A DNA stretch of 64,000 nt, from assembly GCF_019008365.1 (NCBI RefSeq), contig NZ_JAHHUL010000002.1, positions 248,001 to 312,000 of the forward strand. Reading direction: 5' to 3'. Both the position numbers and the translations under genes were made by a program. Of this stretch, positions 16,401 through 26,306 are shown in pieces. This DNA is from Phosphitispora fastidiosa. GTDB lineage: Bacteria > Bacillota > Thermincolia > Thermincolales > UBA2595. The notes beneath the pieces were generated by a model that was not told where the DNA came from, made no database searches, and saw only the letters and a program-made list of their open reading frames with translations. The first letter of the stretch is position 1, and each line of letters opens with the position of its first letter.

Positions 16401-19400
16401 TAGCTGTCCCCTGTTTCTTTTTTAGCAGCAGCGCCCCTGCAGCAAGACCCATGGCCAAAAGCACACCCAGCAGCGGGTATCCCAGTACAGGCACCGGACT
16501 GTAAAGAATGTCGCCTTCATCCGGAATAAGGTCAAAATCATGCTTGTACAAATCAGCATCATCAAAACCGGGGTCCAGAACCCAGTCATCATCCTGCTTG
16601 GGATTATCATTGGCAATGAATGAGGTTGTTGCATAAAACCGTATCGACTGGTTAGAAATTATCCCCAGTTCCTCCAGCGGAAAGAAAAATTCGAACTGAA
16701 GCCCTTCGTCTTTGCCGGCTGCCTTTTCCCCCCACTTTCCAATAGTATGCCAGGCTGGACTGTTATTTTGGTCATCAACCCTGAAGACCTTTACGGCAAC
16801 CATTCCTGAACCGGGGTCATAACGAAAAAACCCAATCTTATCTACAGATTCTCCATAATCACCGTTATCATTGGTGTCAAAAAATATTTTTCCAGTCATC
16901 TTATGTTTCTGGTCCTGCTTTGTGAGAGAAGGATATCTGATAATACTAAAATACAGGTTTTCACCGTCTTTGTCTGTACCCCAATAGAGGCGTCTGGTAT
17001 CTCCGGCAGTCTCGGTCTGGTGAGAGACATTCATTATATCCCCTTGTGGGTCATCGATATACACCTGTGCCTCCCAGTCACCAAATTCGCCATCTGCAGC
17101 AATATTCTCTGCCGCCAATACAGCCGGTGGCAAAAACAAAGACACTGTGGTCAGAATCACCACTATGGGCAGTATCGCTGCTGCCTTTTTAACGGCTCCC
17201 CTGAGTTGCACTCTCAGCTTATCTCCCCATATTAGCCAGATGCAGCTAATAATCCCCAAAAGGGTCAAAATACCTCCCGCCTTTGTTGCCTCAGGCCACT
17301 TATTGACAATCTTCATCCTATACTCCCCCCCGTTCCCCTGAAATTCAATCAGGTTATGAATAATCCCCGTGACCGCTCCTTCGGGACCCTCAATTTCAAC
17401 ATTCATGCTGTCCAGGTAAGCTGCAGGAATAACCATGCTCTGCCCGGCGAACCTTTTGGGCAGGGAAAAGTCTATCAACTGATTATTTCCCTCCAGGACG
17501 TATCTGCTGAATTCAACTATTTCTCTAACCGGTGTTTGGCCCGGTTCCGTATGCAGCAAATTCCCGATCATGTCCAGGATAACTTCATCTCCCGTTAAAA
17601 ACCCATAATAGGGAAGATTTAGACCCATAAAATAAATGTTCTGGTCGCGATATATCTTGTAACCCTCTATAGGACGTTTGCGGTCATAAAATGTTACCAG
17701 TGAAGAAACCTCGTCAACCCCTTCCAGGACAAAAGTCTTCCAGGGCAAACTCTCTTCCGGTATCGGCGCCAGTTTCACATTTTTTGAATTGGCGCTTATT
17801 ACAGGAGCAGTTTCCAGAATTACGGGTTCTGCCACTACACCCAGAAACGAAGCCCTTTTGGAAAAAACATCCTCAGGCGCCCCGGAGAGGTCTATGACCA
17901 CCCGTCCCCCATTTTGAACATATTCCAGCACCAAGTCTTCAGCCTCTTTTTTGGAAACCCAGTCAAAACCGGACAGCATCAGGGATTCATAATGCATTAG
18001 TTCTTCGATACTGTATTTATCTACTTCACTGTAGCGGCCCAGTTTAATCTCGGGATAAATCATGGCCAGATTTGGGGCAAATTTTCCTATGCCGAGAATC
18101 CGGTAGTCTGCACTTACCATGTACGGCCCGGCTTCTTTAACATAGAGGGACAATCCGTTTTCACTTCCCTGAAAAACGAAGCCAGACTGTCTGGCCTCTT
18201 CCCTAAATTTTCCGGGTTCCTTCACAGTCTCATCCAGTACGATTATATGTGTTGTCCCCAATTCTATCAGGCGGTCAAAGAGAAAATTGTACCACCCTTT
18301 TTCCAGGGATGTATTCAGCATCATCAGATTGTGGCTTGTTTGGGCCCCCTGCCAGGCAGCGCCAAAAACCTGTTCCCGGCCATGATCGCGGGAGATTATA
18401 TAAGACGGTACAGAACCGGTTTTACTCAGGTCAAGAACAGCAGTCTTAAAAGACCTGTCATTTTTTGTTTTTTCAAGAAGTCTGGTGATTTCTTCCGGAT
18501 AATCACGTGTCTTGATCATGTTGGTTGAAATAAGGCAGTCAGCTAATAATAATCCGAAAACCAGTACCAGGGTAACTATTCTTATAATTTTTCTTTGCTT
18601 CAGGCGCTCCTTTAAATTCCTAAGGTCTACACCCCCCAGAATTAAGAAACCGACTCCCACAGGGACAAAACGTTCCGGCCACAACAAATGACTAAGGGGC
18701 AGTTTTCCGTAGAAGGGTTTTGCTGCCGGTGTGGTTATTAGAAATATGCCCAAAGCTACAAATATACCGGCCTTTTGAAAAGGGGTTTTTCCTTTCCAAT
18801 TATATACGGCTAAAGCTGCTAACAATAAGTATCCCAACCCTATGTAAAATTTTTCCGGGTCAGTCAACCGAATAAGAGGATTAAAGGAATGCAACGGATT
18901 ATAGTAGTTGAGTGATTGTATCACTGCCTCCTTATCAATAGCCGCCACCCCGCCTATCTGACTGGGGACGAGCCACCAACCTGATATGGCAATACTTAAA
19001 ACCAGCAGTAAAACTGTCTGCACAAATCTCTTTAAACCAGTACCGCGGAAAATGTAAAGTAACATAACAAAGAGAGTAACGCCAACAAGAAGTAACGCTG
19101 CAACCATGGCGTGTGCTAAGACAATCAGATTAACCACTGCAACCAGGGCCAGTATTTTAAGTTTTTTGTGCTGTAAATCTTCCTGCAGTTCCATAACCAG
19201 ATAAACCAGGACAGGGAAAAAAGCGAAACCCAAAACCCACAGAGCATTGCCGGAAGCAAAGGCCATATAAAGATTATATGGTACTATCGGCCAGAGAAAC
19301 CCCATGATGGCGGCACTTGATAGCGAGACATACTTCCTGAAAAGCAGCCAGCTCCAACTGCCGATTAAACTGGCCGTAAAGAGAAATGCAATTAAAGCCT

Positions 19401-20250
19401 CGGCAGCATTTCCGGTAAAGAAGCGGAAAACCACCAGACCGTAGTAAGCCAGGGGCGCCCAGTATCGAAACGGGTCGATGCCATTGTCCCAGGCAGGCAT
19501 GTACCGGGGAAACCAATTCCCCTGTTGGAGCGAATCATACAAAAACTCTGTTTTATAGAGATGGGCCCAGGCATCAGACCCCCAGGGCCACGGCAGACTG
19601 CTGAACAGCACCGGAGAGTATAATAACAGGTTGAACCCAAATAAAACAGCCAAGGCCGCGATGGTGTGAAATGTGTCCTTTTTAGCAGGCGTGTCTGCAG
19701 TCTCCTGTGCTGCAGCCTCTTGTACTATAATCTCCTGTGAAGAAACATCCTCCTGTGAAACCGCAGCCTCTTTTTCGGCCCGGACAGTTTCTGCATGAAT
19801 GCTTTGGCTACCAGGACTTTCGAATCCAGGATATAATTCCCCCTGGAGATATTCCTCGATCTGGCTGAGACTTTCATTCTGCAGGTCACTGACAGTAAAT
19901 CCCCTGGTAGGTGATTCCTTAATAGTGAGTTGTTCCAGGATAAATCCGTGTCCTGACAAAAGTTCCCTGAATCTCAGGGAGAAGAACACACCAAGGTTTT
20001 CTGTGGAAGGATTATATCTCTGGAATTTTTCCAGCATGTTCAGGGTCTTTCCTTCAAAATAAGACAGATACCCACTGATAATCGTCTCAATCTCGGTGAA
20101 CCCAATTTCCAGGTCAGGGCCCTTCAGGGAATCACTGGTAATCCTGAGGGATATCTCCCAGATGTGTGTATGTGGTTCTCCCTTGATACCGTTCATGGTC
20201 ACCCAGTGCCTGGCAGAAAGAAAAAAAGACATAGTTAAATGAAGCTGCAC
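16387..20250 (-). CDS. XrtG-locus giant membrane protein: PTPS-like + multi-TM + CBM9-like domain + C-terminal anchor
   Basis: 1287 residues. Residues ~1-125 resemble 6-pyruvoyl-tetrahydropterin synthase (FLSARHWVTMNG and PHTHIWEISL with the His ligands), as in the XrtG-associated TIGR03112 family. After an Ala/Glu/Gln-rich linker, residues ~193-585 hold about a dozen membrane helices like those of YfhO/GT-C-type proteins. Residues ~590-1010 are extracytoplasmic. After two more helices, the second ending like a signal-peptide site (LPPAVLAAEN), residues ~1072-1240 look like a secreted CBM9-type beta domain (DGEFGDWEAQVYIDDPQGD). The protein ends with P-rich residues, a hydrophobic helix and KKK, a sorting-signal-like tail. 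First gene of the operon. Confidence 0.85.
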   Translation of the reverse strand: MQLHLTMSFFLSARHWVTMNGIKGEPHTHIWEISLRITSDSLKGPDLEIGFTEIETIISGYLSYFEGKTLNMLEKFQRYNPSTENLGVFFSLRFRELLSGHGFILEQLTIKESPTRGFTVSDLQNESLSQIEEYLQGELYPGFESPGSQSIHAETVRAEKEAAVSQEDVSSQEIIVQEAAAQETADTPAKKDTFHTIAALAVLFGFNLLLYSPVLFSSLPWPWGSDAWAHLYKTEFLYDSLQQGNWFPRYMPAWDNGIDPFRYWAPLAYYGLVVFRFFTGNAAEALIAFLFTASLIGSWSWLLFRKYVSLSSAAIMGFLWPIVPYNLYMAFASGNALWVLGFAFFPVLVYLVMELQEDLQHKKLKILALVAVVNLIVLAHAMVAALLLVGVTLFVMLLYIFRGTGLKRFVQTVLLLVLSIAISGWWLVPSQIGGVAAIDKEAVIQSLNYYNPLHSFNPLIRLTDPEKFYIGLGYLLLAALAVYNWKGKTPFQKAGIFVALGIFLITTPAAKPFYGKLPLSHLLWPERFVPVGVGFLILGGVDLRNLKERLKQRKIIRIVTLVLVFGLLLADCLISTNMIKTRDYPEEITRLLEKTKNDRSFKTAVLDLSKTGSVPSYIISRDHGREQVFGAAWQGAQTSHNLMMLNTSLEKGWYNFLFDRLIELGTTHIIVLDETVKEPGKFREEARQSGFVFQGSENGLSLYVKEAGPYMVSADYRILGIGKFAPNLAMIYPEIKLGRYSEVDKYSIEELMHYESLMLSGFDWVSKKEAEDLVLEYVQNGGRVVIDLSGAPEDVFSKRASFLGVVAEPVILETAPVISANSKNVKLAPIPEESLPWKTFVLEGVDEVSSLVTFYDRKRPIEGYKIYRDQNIYFMGLNLPYYGFLTGDEVILDMIGNLLHTEPGQTPVREIVEFSRYVLEGNNQLIDFSLPKRFAGQSMVIPAAYLDSMNVEIEGPEGAVTGIIHNLIEFQGNGGEYRMKIVNKWPEATKAGGILTLLGIISCIWLIWGDKLRVQLRGAVKKAAAILPIVVILTTVSLFLPPAVLAAENIAADGEFGDWEAQVYIDDPQGDIMNVSHQTETAGDTRRLYWGTDKDGENLYFSIIRYPSLTKQDQKHKMTGKIFFDTNDNGDYGESVDKIGFFRYDPGSGMVAVKVFRVDDQNNSPAWHTIGKWGEKAAGKDEGLQFEFFFPLEELGIISNQSIRFYATTSFIANDNPKQDDDWVLDPGFDDADLYKHDFDLIPDEGDILYSPVPVLGYPLLGVLLAMGLAAGALLLKKKQGTANGIN

Positions 20251-20897
20251 CGATAGTCACTCCCAGCAAACCAATTCTGCACAATTTTTTTCTAATTATT
20301 TTTATTATCGTTTATTCCCTGTTCAAACTTAAGCATTTTTTCTGTATTTGTGTCGCTTTTTGCTGTATTAGTGTCGTTTTTGCTATTAAACAAAAACAAT
20401 AAGACCACCGATATGGCGGCCTTACTTTTTTGCCCTAAATGAGAAAACAATATAAATGACTCACCAGGGCAACGCCCCTTTATACAAATTTTGCCTCGAG
20501 AAAAACCAGGAGACGCCATCTTTGGAAAAAACAGATTATCCCCTAAAAAAAGACCGCCCATGTTATGAGCGGATTTCACTTAAAAGAGAAACGACCCCTG
20601 AAAATAATCAAAGGTCTTATTACTAAATTTAAGTTAATTGCCTGAACACGATGATAACACATATCACTTACCAAGATAATGGCGTGTACTCAGGACTTAC
20701 TGTTAACTCAATTACAGAATACATCATTCAATATCATTTGTCAACAGTGAAAATTAGTACAATCTAATTATATTAGATTACCGTAGCATCAATTGCCTAT
20801 GCATGACACTAATATATAGTGCTTACCTAGAAAAAGGCATAACATAGGACTTAATGTTGATGCTACACTATATATTATTAGGAAATTAGTAAAAAAA
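20251..20897. other. Gap between XrtG operon and DUF3800 gene
   Basis: No credible gene. A 95-codon minus-strand frame at 20292-20579 has no family look. 20343-20383 is a tandem direct repeat of about 20 bp (TGTATTTGTGTCGCTTTTTGC, then a near copy), which resembles repeated IS end motifs. At 20783-20792 and 20857-20866 GTAGCATCAA and its complement form an inverted repeat with further matched blocks (CCTATG) inside. These may be scars of mobile DNA. Confidence 0.5.
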
Positions 20898-21590
20898 TTA
20901 TTCAGTAAGGGGAAATCTAAATATATTTAACAAGTATCCGTTATCAATCATATGTTTAATTTCATTGTCGTAAGTGCCCTCTGTCAGTATATTAGAATAA
21001 AATAGGTTTGAAAATACATCTGCTACTTGAATAATTTTATTTTGACTAGAGTTAAAGTATTGTACAGAAATATCATCAACAATATCCTTACCTGTTGATA
21101 GCTCTGTATTTAAAAATTCATTTAATTGATGCTTGGCTTCAGTTTTTAGATTCCGTTCATCTATGTTTAAAACCCAATTTCTGTCAACTAATATGCCCCT
21201 GTTGTTCAGATGCTCAAAAGCTAATTTTAGAACATAATTAAAAGCTCTTGCTTTACTTTTGTAAAGATTCTGGCTGGCCTTTGAATTATCTATCTTTATG
21301 TAGAAAACCCTAAAGTGATTATTTCTACAGAAATAGCTCACAAATTCCCTTTTCATGTCTGGTGTAAAAGCAGAACCTTTTAATTCAATAAAATCGTTGC
21401 CATCAAACATTTTGCTGTCTGTATCTATCGCTTTTAGTTTACTAAAATTTTTTTGAATAAACCTTTTGTGAACTCTCTTCAATTTTTCAGGTTCTTCAAC
21501 AAGTATTAGAGTAGTTATAAAATATTTATTCTTTTTTATATGCACCTCGTGGGTCATACTTCCAGACTCATCGATATATATATTAGCCAT
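20898..21590 (-). CDS. DUF3800 domain protein
   Basis: 230 residues beginning MANIYIDESGS, the first strand and catalytic-type acid (D-E-S-G) of DUF3800, an RNase H-like fold family. Later landmarks are VFYIKIDN, WVLNIDERN and the acidic IIQVADVFSNLFY motif near the C-terminus, which matches the D of the family's last motif. DUF3800 genes are frequent in mobile and defence islands, and the cellular role is not established. The gene is much more AT-rich than its neighbours, stands alone between the XrtG locus and tRNA genes, and is probably acquired. Confidence 0.88.
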   Translation of the reverse strand: MANIYIDESGSMTHEVHIKKNKYFITTLILVEEPEKLKRVHKRFIQKNFSKLKAIDTDSKMFDGNDFIELKGSAFTPDMKREFVSYFCRNNHFRVFYIKIDNSKASQNLYKSKARAFNYVLKLAFEHLNNRGILVDRNWVLNIDERNLKTEAKHQLNEFLNTELSTGKDIVDDISVQYFNSSQNKIIQVADVFSNLFYSNILTEGTYDNEIKHMIDNGYLLNIFRFPLTE

Positions 21591-21972
21591 ATGTTACCTC
21601 CATCACCGTCAAATCTTGATTTTCGACAAAATGAAGGAAACTCCTGCCAATATTCAAGAATTAGTTTTATTCCTCTGCACCTTCAATATATTTACCAGGA
21701 AGCCTTGCCGGCATCTATTCCCGGCCTTTACAAGCAGGGAGTCGCCCGCCCCTAAGGTTTTACTGAAATTATCACCGCCCTCAAGAGGCTGTTCAACATT
21801 CGATGACAGGATCGCCATGCCTGCGGGGCTCCGCCCCTTGCCATGTCCCCTTTTTGTTACCGGTACCCCGGGCTTCCTCCAGAAGCCCGCCGTCCCGACA
21901 AAATGGGGAGCCCCCTGACTGCCGACATCCTCCCTAGGCCCTTACAAGTAGGATGTCGTCTGACCCTGAGGT
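21591..21972. other. Gene-free stretch with partial tRNA-Val copies
   Basis: The minus-sense tRNA-Val 3' region is echoed at 21804-21817 (CGATGACAGGATCG) and 21921-21933 (CTGCCGACATCCT), and in the opposite sense at 21941-21958 (CTTACAAGTAGGATGTCG, one mismatch to the anticodon arm). The last two form a hairpin. No protein gene is credible here. Confidence 0.55.
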
Positions 21973-22081
21973 AGAAAAATGGCATTTGACAAGGCGTACG
22001 GTCTGCCGCAACCACAGGCGTACTGAAAGTACTCCGAGGATTGCGGCTGACCGCACAACGCAGCCAAATGCCATTTTTCTC
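21973..22081. repeat. ~108-bp imperfect palindrome (REP-like)
   Basis: Outer arms AGAAAAATGGCATTTG (21974-21989) and its exact complement (22064-22080). Inside are GTCTGCCGCAA / TTGCGGCTGAC and AGGCGTACT / AGTACTCCG around a short loop. Long hairpins of this general kind, with AAATGGCATTTGG ends, occur near tRNA genes in many anaerobes. The predicted proteins over it are artefacts of symmetry. Confidence 0.7.
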
Positions 22082-22091
22082 TGCTTGCACA

Positions 22092-22218
<127 letters not shown>

Positions 22219-22249
22219 GTTTTATATGAAAATTTGTTATTTGTTATAA

Positions 22250-22325
22250 TGGTGACCCCTACGGGATTCGAACCCGTGTTACCGCCGTGAAAGGGCGGTG
22301 TCTTAAACCGCTTGACCAAGGGGCC
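22250..22325 (-). tRNA. tRNA-Glu (TTC)
   Basis: A 76-nt cloverleaf with encoded CCA. Acceptor GGCCCCT/AGGGGTC (one G-T pair), anticodon loop CTTTCAC (anticodon TTC), and T-loop GGGTTCGAATCCC. Confidence 0.97.
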
Positions 22326-22339
22326 ATTTTTTTTATTTA

Positions 22340-22414
22340 TGGTGGGCCCACCAGGGATCGAACCTGGGACCAACCGGTTATGAGCCGGTTGCTCTACCGC
22401 TGAGCTATAGGCCC
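22340..22414 (-). tRNA. tRNA with CAT anticodon (Met or lysidine-type Ile2)
   Basis: A 75-nt cloverleaf with encoded CCA. Anticodon loop CTCATAA in stem ACCGG/CCGGT. The GGCTCATAACC anticodon arm resembles that of tRNA-Ile2 (k2C34) as much as elongator Met. The D-loop lacks the features of initiator tRNA. Which of the two it is cannot be settled by eye. Confidence 0.93.
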
Positions 22415-22473
22415 ATCTTAACTTGCAGCGATATCGGATAACGCTGAAATAGCCAGAATTTAAAGAATTTAAA

Positions 22474-22548
22474 TGGCTCCCCGGGTAGGACTCGAACCTA
22501 CAACCTACCGGTTAACAGCCGGTTGCTCCACCATTGAGCTACCGAGGA
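22474..22548 (-). tRNA. tRNA-Asn (GTT)
   Basis: A 75-nt cloverleaf with encoded CCA. Acceptor TCCTCGG with CCGGGGA, anticodon loop CTGTTAA (anticodon GTT), and T-arm TAGGTTCGAGTCCTA. First tRNA after the promoter. Confidence 0.97.
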
Positions 22549-22571
22549 ACGTGTCACAAGTGACAAAACTT

Positions 22572-22600
22572 ATTATACGACAGATTTAATTTTCGGTCAA
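22572..22600 (-). promoter_or_regulatory. Sigma-A promoter of the tRNA operon
   Basis: Minus-strand TTGACC (22600-22595), a 17-base spacer, and TATAAT (22577-22572), about 23 bases before tRNA-Asn. A TGTCACAAGTGACA palindrome (22552-22565) lies at the predicted transcript start. Confidence 0.85.
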
Positions 22601-22675
22601 GAGTTTTATACAAGGTTTAAGTGAATTCAGTGCAAGTTATCTTAACCAAATTACTGCTATCTGGAGTATGCTCTC

Positions 22676-23776
22676 TTAATCTAAAAAATCTTTAAGTTTT
22701 TTACTGCGGCTCGGATGGCGTAGTTTTCGCAGCGCCTTGGCTTCAATCTGCCTGATGCGCTCCCTGGTAACCCCAAACTCCTGCCCCACTTCTTCAAGGG
22801 TCCGTGATCTTCCGTCATCAAGCCCAAACCTCAGCCTCAATACTTTTTCCTCACGCGGGGTAAGGGTCTCCAGAACATCTTCCAACTGCTCCCGGAGCAG
22901 GATAAATGATGCAGCTTCTGCCGGAGCAGGAGCTTCCTGGTCCTCTATAAAATCACCCAAATGGGAGTCCTCTTCTTCACCTATAGGTGTCTCCAGGGAA
23001 ACAGGTTCCTGGGCAATCTTCATTATCTCCCTGACCCGTTCAACCGGTATATCCATCTCCTCAGCAATTTCCTCAGGAACAGGCTCCCTGCCAAATTCCT
23101 GAAGAAGCTGACGTGACACTCTAATCAGCTTGTTAATAGTCTCCACCATGTGTACCGGAATCCTGATGGTCCTTGCCTGATCGGCAATTGCTCTGGTGAT
23201 TGCCTGTCTGATCCACCATGTAGCGTAAGTACTGAATTTAAAACCCTTCTGGTAATCAAACTTTTCAACAGCCTTTATCAGGCCAAGGTTCCCTTCCTGA
23301 ATGAGGTCCAGAAACAGCAGTCCCCTGCCAACATAACGTTTGGCAATACTTACTACCAGCCTCAGGTTTGCCTCTGCCAGCCTTCGTTTGGCTTCTTCCT
23401 CACCTTTTTCCATCCTTTTAGCGAGTTCTACCTCTTCTTCAGCTGTTAGGAGGGGGACTCTGCCGATTTCTTTCAGGTACATGCGTACAGGATCATCTAT
23501 TCCTATGCCTTCGGGTACGGAGAGGTCAACTTCTATTTCATCTTCCTCACCTTCGGCTTCAATTTCCTCACTATCGAGGGGTTCCAGGTCCGGCACTTCA
23601 GGCACAACTTCAATACCAGCGCCTGCCAGTTTGTCATAAACATCTTCTATCTGTTCAGGAGTCAGTTCAACTCCCTGCAAAGTGTTCATTATATCAGTAT
23701 ATGATAAAATTCCCCGTTTTTTCCCTTTATCAATTAATTCCTGAACTCCTTCGATCTGAACGATATCCTTTGACAT
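22676..23776 (-). CDS. rpoD: Primary RNA polymerase sigma factor (SigA/RpoD)
   Basis: 366 residues. An N-terminal region 1.1-like domain (residues ~1-50) and an acidic linker precede region 1.2 ([18 protein letters not shown]). Region 2 holds the -10-binding helix ([20 protein letters not shown]), region 3 follows, and region 4 has the -35 helix-turn-helix ([20 protein letters not shown]). The length and acidic spacer fit the housekeeping sigma of clostridial firmicutes. It lies 45 bases after dnaG in the classic dnaG-sigA pair. Confidence 0.98.
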   Translation of the reverse strand: MSKDIVQIEGVQELIDKGKKRGILSYTDIMNTLQGVELTPEQIEDVYDKLAGAGIEVVPEVPDLEPLDSEEIEAEGEEDEIEVDLSVPEGIGIDDPVRMYLKEIGRVPLLTAEEEVELAKRMEKGEEEAKRRLAEANLRLVVSIAKRYVGRGLLFLDLIQEGNLGLIKAVEKFDYQKGFKFSTYATWWIRQAITRAIADQARTIRIPVHMVETINKLIRVSRQLLQEFGREPVPEEIAEEMDIPVERVREIMKIAQEPVSLETPIGEEEDSHLGDFIEDQEAPAPAEAASFILLREQLEDVLETLTPREEKVLRLRFGLDDGRSRTLEEVGQEFGVTRERIRQIEAKALRKLRHPSRSKKLKDFLD

Positions 23777-23821
23777 GTACTACCCCCCTTTCATTTGGAA
23801 TTTACCACTAATTTCTCCAGT

Positions 23822-25642
23822 TTAAATTAACTTAGAATATTCCAACAGGAGCTGCTTCCTGAGTTCCTGGTCACGTGCTTTATCTGCCTCTTCCATCCTT
23901 TTTAACAGTTCCTCACGTTTTTTCCGTATTTCATCTTCTTTAACGGTCCTGATACAGTCCTCAATTACCTGGTTCATATTCTCCCTTGGTATCTCCATAA
24001 GGATAAGTCTTTTCAGAACCTGTGTCGCAGATTCGTCTTGTAAACGATCAAAAAGTACTGCCGGTTGATAATCTAACTCATTTTCAACAATTTCATTCAA
24101 TAAGTTTACAATATTAAGATATTCCTGCCTTAAACTAAAATGAACTCCTATTTCTTCCTTTACTTTCAAAAATATATTGCTATCATTTAACATTAAAACC
24201 AGTAGTGATTCTTCAGCTTTTGACCTGGCATCCTCGTCTCCGGAAGCAATTTGGCCCAGAACACGATTATCGTTATTATTCCTAGCGTCAGTAATTTTAT
24301 CCCGTTTTGACCAGGTATTTCTTGCTGTCCGAGGCTTTTTTTCAACTTCGGCCCTGACTGCCTCCGGGCTCAGGTGAAGCCTTTGGGCCAGCCTCATAAT
24401 GGCTTCGTTTTTCTCTATTTCATTTGAAATATTCGTGATACTAGGTATTACTTCGCTGGCAATCTTGAATTTTCCTTCTAAAGTTGCCATATCATATTTT
24501 TCCAGGGCCCTATCTGTATTAAATTCGCTGAGTGTCTGGGCGCCTTGCCTGACAACCTGAAGAAACTCATCCGCCCCGTGAGTTCTGATAAATTCATCGG
24601 GGTCTTTTCCATCCGGGATACTGACAACGCGAACCCTGCAGCCCAGGTCATCAAGAAGCTGCCAACCGCGCATTGTGGCATGGACACCGGCAGCATCAGC
24701 ATCATAAGCCATAATTACTGACTGAGAGTACCTTAGCAGGAGTTTACCCTGCTCTCTGGTGAAAGCTGTGCCCAGTGAAGCCACTACATTGGAAATCCCC
24801 GCCTGATGGCACGTTATAACATCAAGATATCCCTCAACTATTATAGCCTGGTCCTCGCGCCTGATACTTTCAGCTGCTTTGTTTATTCCATATAGTAGAT
24901 GGCTTTTGTTAAAAAGAATCGTTTCAGGTGAATTCAGGTATTTGGGAACACCGTCATCCAAAACACGGCCTCCAAAACCCACCACCTTACCACGGATATC
25001 CCATATAGGGAACATCACCCTATTTCGAAACCTGTCATAAAACCCCGGTTTCCCTTTGCTGCGGGCCAAAACCACACCCAACTTTTCCAGTTTTTCCGGA
25101 GCATATCCCTTCTTATTTAAAAAATGGAGCAGACCGTCCCACGAAGGTGGGGCAAAACCTATCTGAAATTTATCTATTGTTTCCTCTGTTAATCCCCTTT
25201 TTTTCAGGTAATTCCTGGCTTCCCCGGCAACCGGGTGATTCGCTAATATATATTGATAAAAATCCTTAACAAGTTCATTTATTTCATATGCCTCATTAAG
25301 CTCTTTTAATCTGGCGTTTTTTACAGGGTCTTCTTCTTCAGAGATTGTAATTCCGGCCCTGTTGGCAAGAAACCTAACAGCTTCAGGGAAACTAATTTTT
25401 TCCCACTTCATAATGAAAGAAATAACATTACCACCCTCACCACAGCCAAAACAGCGGAAAATCTGTTTGTCCGCGCTGACCATAAATGAAGGGGTTTTTT
25501 CGCTATGAAATGGGCAGAGGCCAACATAGTTATTACCCTGTTTTCGAAGTCTTACATAATCCGAGACCACATTAATTATGTCACTCGAAGCACGCACTTC
25601 ATCAATTACTTCTTCCGGAATAAACACCTTCAATTTAACCAC
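23822..25642 (-). CDS. dnaG: DNA primase
   Basis: 606 residues. The N-terminal CHC2 zinc-binding domain (CPFHSEKTPSF ... CFGCGEGGNV), the Toprim-type polymerase core (VEGYLDVITCHQAG, then MAYDADAAGVHA with the metal-binding acids) and a C-terminal helicase-binding domain are all in place. It makes RNA primers at the replication fork and binds DnaB helicase through its C-terminus. Upstream of rpoD as in most Firmicutes. No anomalies. Confidence 0.98.
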   Translation of the reverse strand: MVKLKVFIPEEVIDEVRASSDIINVVSDYVRLRKQGNNYVGLCPFHSEKTPSFMVSADKQIFRCFGCGEGGNVISFIMKWEKISFPEAVRFLANRAGITISEEEDPVKNARLKELNEAYEINELVKDFYQYILANHPVAGEARNYLKKRGLTEETIDKFQIGFAPPSWDGLLHFLNKKGYAPEKLEKLGVVLARSKGKPGFYDRFRNRVMFPIWDIRGKVVGFGGRVLDDGVPKYLNSPETILFNKSHLLYGINKAAESIRREDQAIIVEGYLDVITCHQAGISNVVASLGTAFTREQGKLLLRYSQSVIMAYDADAAGVHATMRGWQLLDDLGCRVRVVSIPDGKDPDEFIRTHGADEFLQVVRQGAQTLSEFNTDRALEKYDMATLEGKFKIASEVIPSITNISNEIEKNEAIMRLAQRLHLSPEAVRAEVEKKPRTARNTWSKRDKITDARNNNDNRVLGQIASGDEDARSKAEESLLVLMLNDSNIFLKVKEEIGVHFSLRQEYLNIVNLLNEIVENELDYQPAVLFDRLQDESATQVLKRLILMEIPRENMNQVIEDCIRTVKEDEIRKKREELLKRMEEADKARDQELRKQLLLEYSKLI

Positions 25643-25688
25643 CCTTTTTCCGGAATCTTATTGTTAAACCATTCGCCAAAATTATCTG

Positions 25689-26204
25689 TTATCCTTCCGG
25701 AGGGTTATCACCTTGTAAAATATCCAGATTATTCCGAGCCTGCTGTTTGACTAATTTCCTTAACACCCTCTCAAAACTCTGCCGATCCGCTTCTGTCAAT
25801 GCTTTGGGGCCTTTGGTCCTGCCACCGCCTCTGCGTATTTTGACATCAATATGCCTCTGTAACAGCAGCCTGTCTATGTTGTCAGACGTAAAAACAAATC
25901 CCCTTGATGAAACCGGTATTGCTCCTCTTGCCAATGCCAGTGAGGCCAGTCCATAATCCCCTGTAACCACAATGTCTCCGGCATCAGTATGGTTTATCAC
26001 GGCCATATCCGCTGCCTGAGGAACATTATCAACAGTTATTACCTGCACATCTTCATTATCACAGGAAATAAGGTGGGAAATACTTGCCACCAAAACGACA
26101 GGAGTCCCAGTATCACCGGCTGCTTTAATAATTATGTCTTTTACCGGACACGAATCAGCATCTACCAGAATTTTAGGAGTTGCTCTACTACTATTCGAGA
26201 CCAC
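25689..26204 (-). CDS. YaiI/YqxD family protein (DUF188)
   Basis: About 172 residues. The PIN-like DUF188 signature ILVDADSCPVKDII is near the start, with VITVDNVPQAADMAVINHT and GDIVVTGDYGLASLAL following. A GTG at 26204 with AAGGAAGG upstream is preferred; a TTG at 26270 would add 22 residues unlike the family. DUF188 proteins are found next to dnaG/sigA in Bacillus (yqxD). They are predicted nucleases of unknown function. Confidence 0.9.
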   Translation of the reverse strand: MVSNSSRATPKILVDADSCPVKDIIIKAAGDTGTPVVLVASISHLISCDNEDVQVITVDNVPQAADMAVINHTDAGDIVVTGDYGLASLALARGAIPVSSRGFVFTSDNIDRLLLQRHIDVKIRRGGGRTKGPKALTEADRQSFERVLRKLVKQQARNNLDILQGDNPPEG

Positions 26205-26306
26205 ATAGAATTTTCCTTCCTTAAGCGACAAATTTTTTAAAAATTTCGGAAACTCATGCCAATTAACCAAAACAATAGTATTATATCCATTTATTAGTTA
26301 TTTAAA

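Noticed and set aside
20292-20579. 95-codon minus-strand frame
   Set aside because: No family resemblance, low-complexity end, and it overlaps the direct repeat; no convincing Shine-Dalgarno site.
22340-22414. Initiator tRNA-fMet
   Set aside because: The anticodon is CAT, but the first acceptor pair is G-C and the anticodon stem lacks the three consecutive G-C pairs of initiator tRNA.
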